A stretch of DNA of 64,000 bases from Abelmoschus esculentus. Its lineage: Eukaryota; Streptophyta; Magnoliopsida; Malvales; Malvaceae. Position numbers and translations under genes: made by a program. Below the pieces are notes generated by a model that was given only the letters and a program-made list of their open reading frames with translations, had not been told where the DNA came from and did no database searches. The stretch covers positions 317,501 through 381,500 of the forward strand of contig JAUCBN010000007.1 in the NCBI GenBank assembly GCA_035048815.1. The letters run 5' to 3'. This document shows, piece by piece, positions 60,896-64,000 of this stretch. Positions within the stretch are counted from its first letter, which is position 1. Each line of letters begins with the position of its first letter.

Positions 60896-62137
60896 TAATA
60901 GGAAGTTGATTTCTAGTATTTGTAGATAATTATGGTATCTAGACCCTAATTAATCCTTAATGTTAATGCTTTAATGTTGACCCCAATTAGAAAAATTAAA
61001 AATGTATTATCAAGTAACTTATTAATTTGGTCCGAAACTTTTATTACGGGTAATTACTTTTTTTATAGAAGATATATTTAATAGGACGTGTAACGTCATC
61101 GTTTATATATTTTAAGAATTTTTTTACTTTTCAATTTAGGATAAATGTCATCACCCCTTCTAAACGTGATATTCTACATTTAACCTTATGACGCTCATGT
61201 TACGAGATTTTGTTCTCGTGATTAGTCTCTTATCACGATTATTTACTCTATTTACCCTTCTCATGGGCAATCGGCGTAAAATTAGATAGTTAAAGGGTCA
61301 ATCTGATATCATTTGTCATAAGATTATTATATTTCTGAAAGACATTTTGATAGAATATTCAGCGTCATTATTTATATATCTTAAGACTTCTCTTTTTATT
61401 TTTATATGCATAAAACCTTAATCTTATATTGACTTTGAAATTTAGATTCTAGAATAGGTTAGAGGATAAGTAGACCCATAAAAATTGGAACATTTATTGT
61501 CCTATTCCCAAACTCCCAACAACAAAAGCATGCAGATAACTGGACCGTTTATAGCAAGATTCTGACGATGACAAAGGATATGATCATAGTTTTGTTTGCT
61601 GATAAAAGGAAGGGAAAGGAAAAGATATTACAACGAAAAGCACAATTGATAAGGTTGGGTGCACGATCCACCTTTGTCCATGTTAACAACTTCAGGTCTT
61701 AAAGGACTGTATGAGACAGAACCAAAAGTTTGTAATGTTGTTGATAAGAGAGGGTTTAAGCATGGCGGTAAAGCTATCGAATGATCATGGAGGGATTTAT
61801 TCTGTTTGTTAGGAAAGAATATTGTACCTGGTTGAGATATTTTTAGTCGTTTCATAAAAATTAAATAGGACTAATTATTTGACGATACAAAAACTAAATA
61901 ATGAGTAATTGTGATATTTAAGATAACATCACTCGTATTTTTACTAAATCACTTATTTAGTTCAACTAATTGCGATACTTAAAAAAACATGTAGGCCATT
62001 AAAACAAGACTAGTTGTGACATGTATCTAAGTGAATGTGGCATGGAATTGACCTACTGAAATTTATCACTATGGTCTGACGTTTTTTATCGATTAAAAAG
62101 TTTATTTTTTTAGTTGTGCTTCTTTTTATGTTTTTTG

Positions 62138-62640
62138 TCCCGAAACAAGCACACTATAAGATGCTACAAATGCCCTTAAAAGCATGTTGGGCGTCTCAAC
62201 ACTCACTCCAACACCTCAAGGACCCAAATCCAAGATCCATCACACTGGAGAGCCCAATTCTAAGTTGGCCCAACACTTGGGGGTTGGTGAACCTTTTCCA
62301 TCAGATTTGACAAGTTTATCACATTGAGCCTTATCCTTATCTGTTAGTCTTGTAAATATGGAACGTAGCCTAAAATAGGGGATTTAGTGATAAGATTGAA
62401 TCTCAACTATTGATGTACTCTTTTCTTAACCATTGGATGTAGGGGGATCTAACTATAAATAGAGGCCTTCTCCCACCTCATTTGTCACACTTTTTTTTGA
62501 GGAATTAAGAGTATTCACTCAATCTCTCTTGTTTTCTTTACCTTTCAAAGTTCTTTTTATTTCTGCAGAAATTTTAGCACTCTAGCTTTGATCTATTTAG
62601 GCTTACTTAGGTGTTGCATCGAGTAAGCGTGACAAGTGGT
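62138..62640 (+). repeat. Possible solo LTR or LTR-derived fragment
   Basis: The stretch begins TGTCCCGAAACAAG, is more GC-balanced than its surroundings, and has a promoter-like block (ACTATAAATAGAGGCC at 62452) followed by a pyrimidine-rich leader, as in plant LTRs. It ends near AAGCGTGACA. No second copy, primer-binding site or target duplication was found, so this is a guess from composition and layout. Confidence 0.3.
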
Positions 62641-62766
62641 AATTTTAGATATATCTTCGCATTAATTTTACTCGAATCTAAATATAAAATTATAAAATAT
62701 ATAATTTAATTTAATTCGATTCGATTCGTGAGCATATAAAATTATTGAGTTTATGAACCAGACGCC

Positions 62767-62922
62767 AAACTTGTCCAAGTCCGACCATATCGGTTTAAAC
62801 TTTCTAAATGTTGTAAACAGAACACATCAATTTCGTCACATGAACCAACAGCCATGCTTCCTCTGCCAATTTTCTTCTTGAAGACAATCCGGTTTAAACT
62901 TGTCCAAGTCCGACCATATCGG
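62767..62922. repeat. Pair of 27 bp direct repeats 129 bp apart
   Basis: Identical 27 bp segments (core TGTCCAAGTCCGACCATATC) at 62767-62793 and 62896-62922, with GGTTTAAACT also repeated beside them. Possibly a local duplication or two pieces of one repeat. Confidence 0.75.
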
Positions 62923-63904
62923 CTTGAATCATTAATATTTACAAACTTTCCGATAATTATTATTAATTATAATTAATCATTAATGTTGTAAACGGAAATA
63001 TTTTTAGCGATAATTATTAGCGTAGTAATGAGAATAGTGAAGGATTTTATTTTATTTTGATTAATTTGATTTTTTGACTCAATAAAAATAAATTTAAAAT
63101 AAATAATTTTTTTAATAATCTCTTTATTTGTTAAATGAATCAAATTGTTTTTTTATATTAAAAATGTTAATTTAAATTAGCCCATTTACAATTAAATGGA
63201 CCAAATTAGTTATGTAATAGTAAAAAATCAAATTAAAAATCATAGTTTCGTTCTACTTATACTTGATGGGGGGAATTGGCATTCTTATCCAAATTAAAAA
63301 TAAGGAAATTATAAAATCTCAGAGAAAAAACAAAGGAAATGGCAAATCCATTGGATAAAAAAATATTACTTTCGGCTTACTACGTCATTCATTGTTCTAT
63401 CCAATGGAATTTATTAATTAATAATATACAGGAGAGAGATAAAATTCACCTTACAGAAAAGGAAAGAAGTAAAGATTCGTTTTAGATATCAATTTATTAT
63501 TGGATGAGACCATAGATGAAATGAATCAAAACATTTAATAATTTTTTCTTTAATAATGATATTTTTTATACAAGAAAAAAAAACTAAGTCAACAAATTAA
63601 CAAGTAATAAAAAAAACATTTTAATAATTTTAAAAAATAAATCTAGATCGAGTTGGACTCGTTCTAAAACCTAATTTGATAAATTCCGAACTCTAAGATA
63701 AATCCTATATGATATAAGAGCAAGTAAACAAGAATACTTCATCATCTGAAAACAACAGCATATTTTTTATCTATATACATAAAAAGTGTTCCTCTTAATT
63801 CATTGTACATCCACTTGTTATATATATAGAAATGCTTTGTGGTGGTAACTGGTAAGCAACATAAGAAACAAACTATACATCAAGAAGCACAGAGCTCGGC
63901 TTCA

Positions 63905-64000
63905 ATGGCAGACACGGCTGGTGAAAACAACACAAGATTCAATAAATATGCTCTTTTATGTGCTATTGTTGCATCTATCATCTCCATTATTTTTGGCTAT
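63905..64000 (+). CDS. Start of a polyol/monosaccharide transporter (partial, runs off the window)
   Basis: The first 32 codons are present, from MADTAGENNTRFNKY into a hydrophobic segment (ALLCAIVASIISIIFGY). A short polar N-terminus with NKYA followed by this first membrane helix is typical of PLT/PMT-type sugar-proton symporters of the major facilitator superfamily, whose next residues are usually a DxGV motif, not visible here. The upstream leader is GC-balanced (AAGCACAGAGCTCGGC). The call rests on this short match only. Confidence 0.65.
   Translation, partial: MADTAGENNTRFNKYALLCAIVASIISIIFGY

Larger units (their letters stand above)
60896..63904. other. Intergenic DNA with LTR-like and direct-repeat sequence
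   Basis: Bases 60896-61000 are the HD-Zip 3' flank. No gene was recognised. A minus-strand frame at 61628-61855 has no family features. Bases 62138-62640 look like a solo LTR, and two close direct repeats follow, listed separately. Bases 63700-63904 are the probable promoter and leader of the transporter gene. Confidence 0.55.

Overview
The window is nuclear DNA from a flowering plant, probably a eudicot. Genes have GT-AG introns, intergenic DNA is very AT-rich, and every recognisable protein belongs to a plant family. The gene set and repeat style would fit a Malvales genome such as cotton, but that is a guess from resemblance. Most genes are multi-exon, so I assembled exon models by hand from splice signals, reading phase and family conservation. 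Every complete model given here keeps phase through all its exons.

Layout. Positions 1-953 hold the 3' end of an OBL1-type triacylglycerol lipase whose last intron contains a dispersed repeat. At 5692-7116 is a NIGT1/HHO-type GARP repressor with an EAR motif. At 9969-13107 is a MAPKKK3/5-like kinase of nine coding exons. At 15898-16127 is a two-exon, 52-residue cysteine-rich protein. At 16380-21407 (minus) is a large TMEM131-like membrane protein. A gene-free, repeat-rich stretch follows to 30.5 kb, with a Mutator-like MITE, two members of a foldback family, TATCGATAC-rich repeats and a 36-37 bp tandem repeat. At 30570-33131 are two tandem methylesterase (MES/SABP2-like) genes with identical exon lengths. 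At 33633-39378 is a complete-looking Ty1-copia element with 250 bp LTRs and a 5 bp target duplication, but a broken gag. Then come a small unknown gene (42233-42571), a COR413-like gene on the minus strand (42970-44522), a P-class PPR gene on the minus strand (45422-47381), a NEDD8-conjugating enzyme (50573-51621), an HD-Zip I gene of the HB21/40/53 type (60037-60895) and the first 32 codons of a polyol/sugar transporter at the right edge.

The genes do not form a pathway; this is ordinary plant gene order. Several could act in stress or hormone signalling (MAPKKK, MES, HD-Zip I, COR413, NIGT1-type), but nothing in the DNA links them. I found no convincing new multi-gene system. The most notable items are genes that simple ORF scanning misses (lipase 3' end, the 52-residue protein, the COR413 model), the young but already disabled copia copy, and the foldback and MITE families with several copies in one window.
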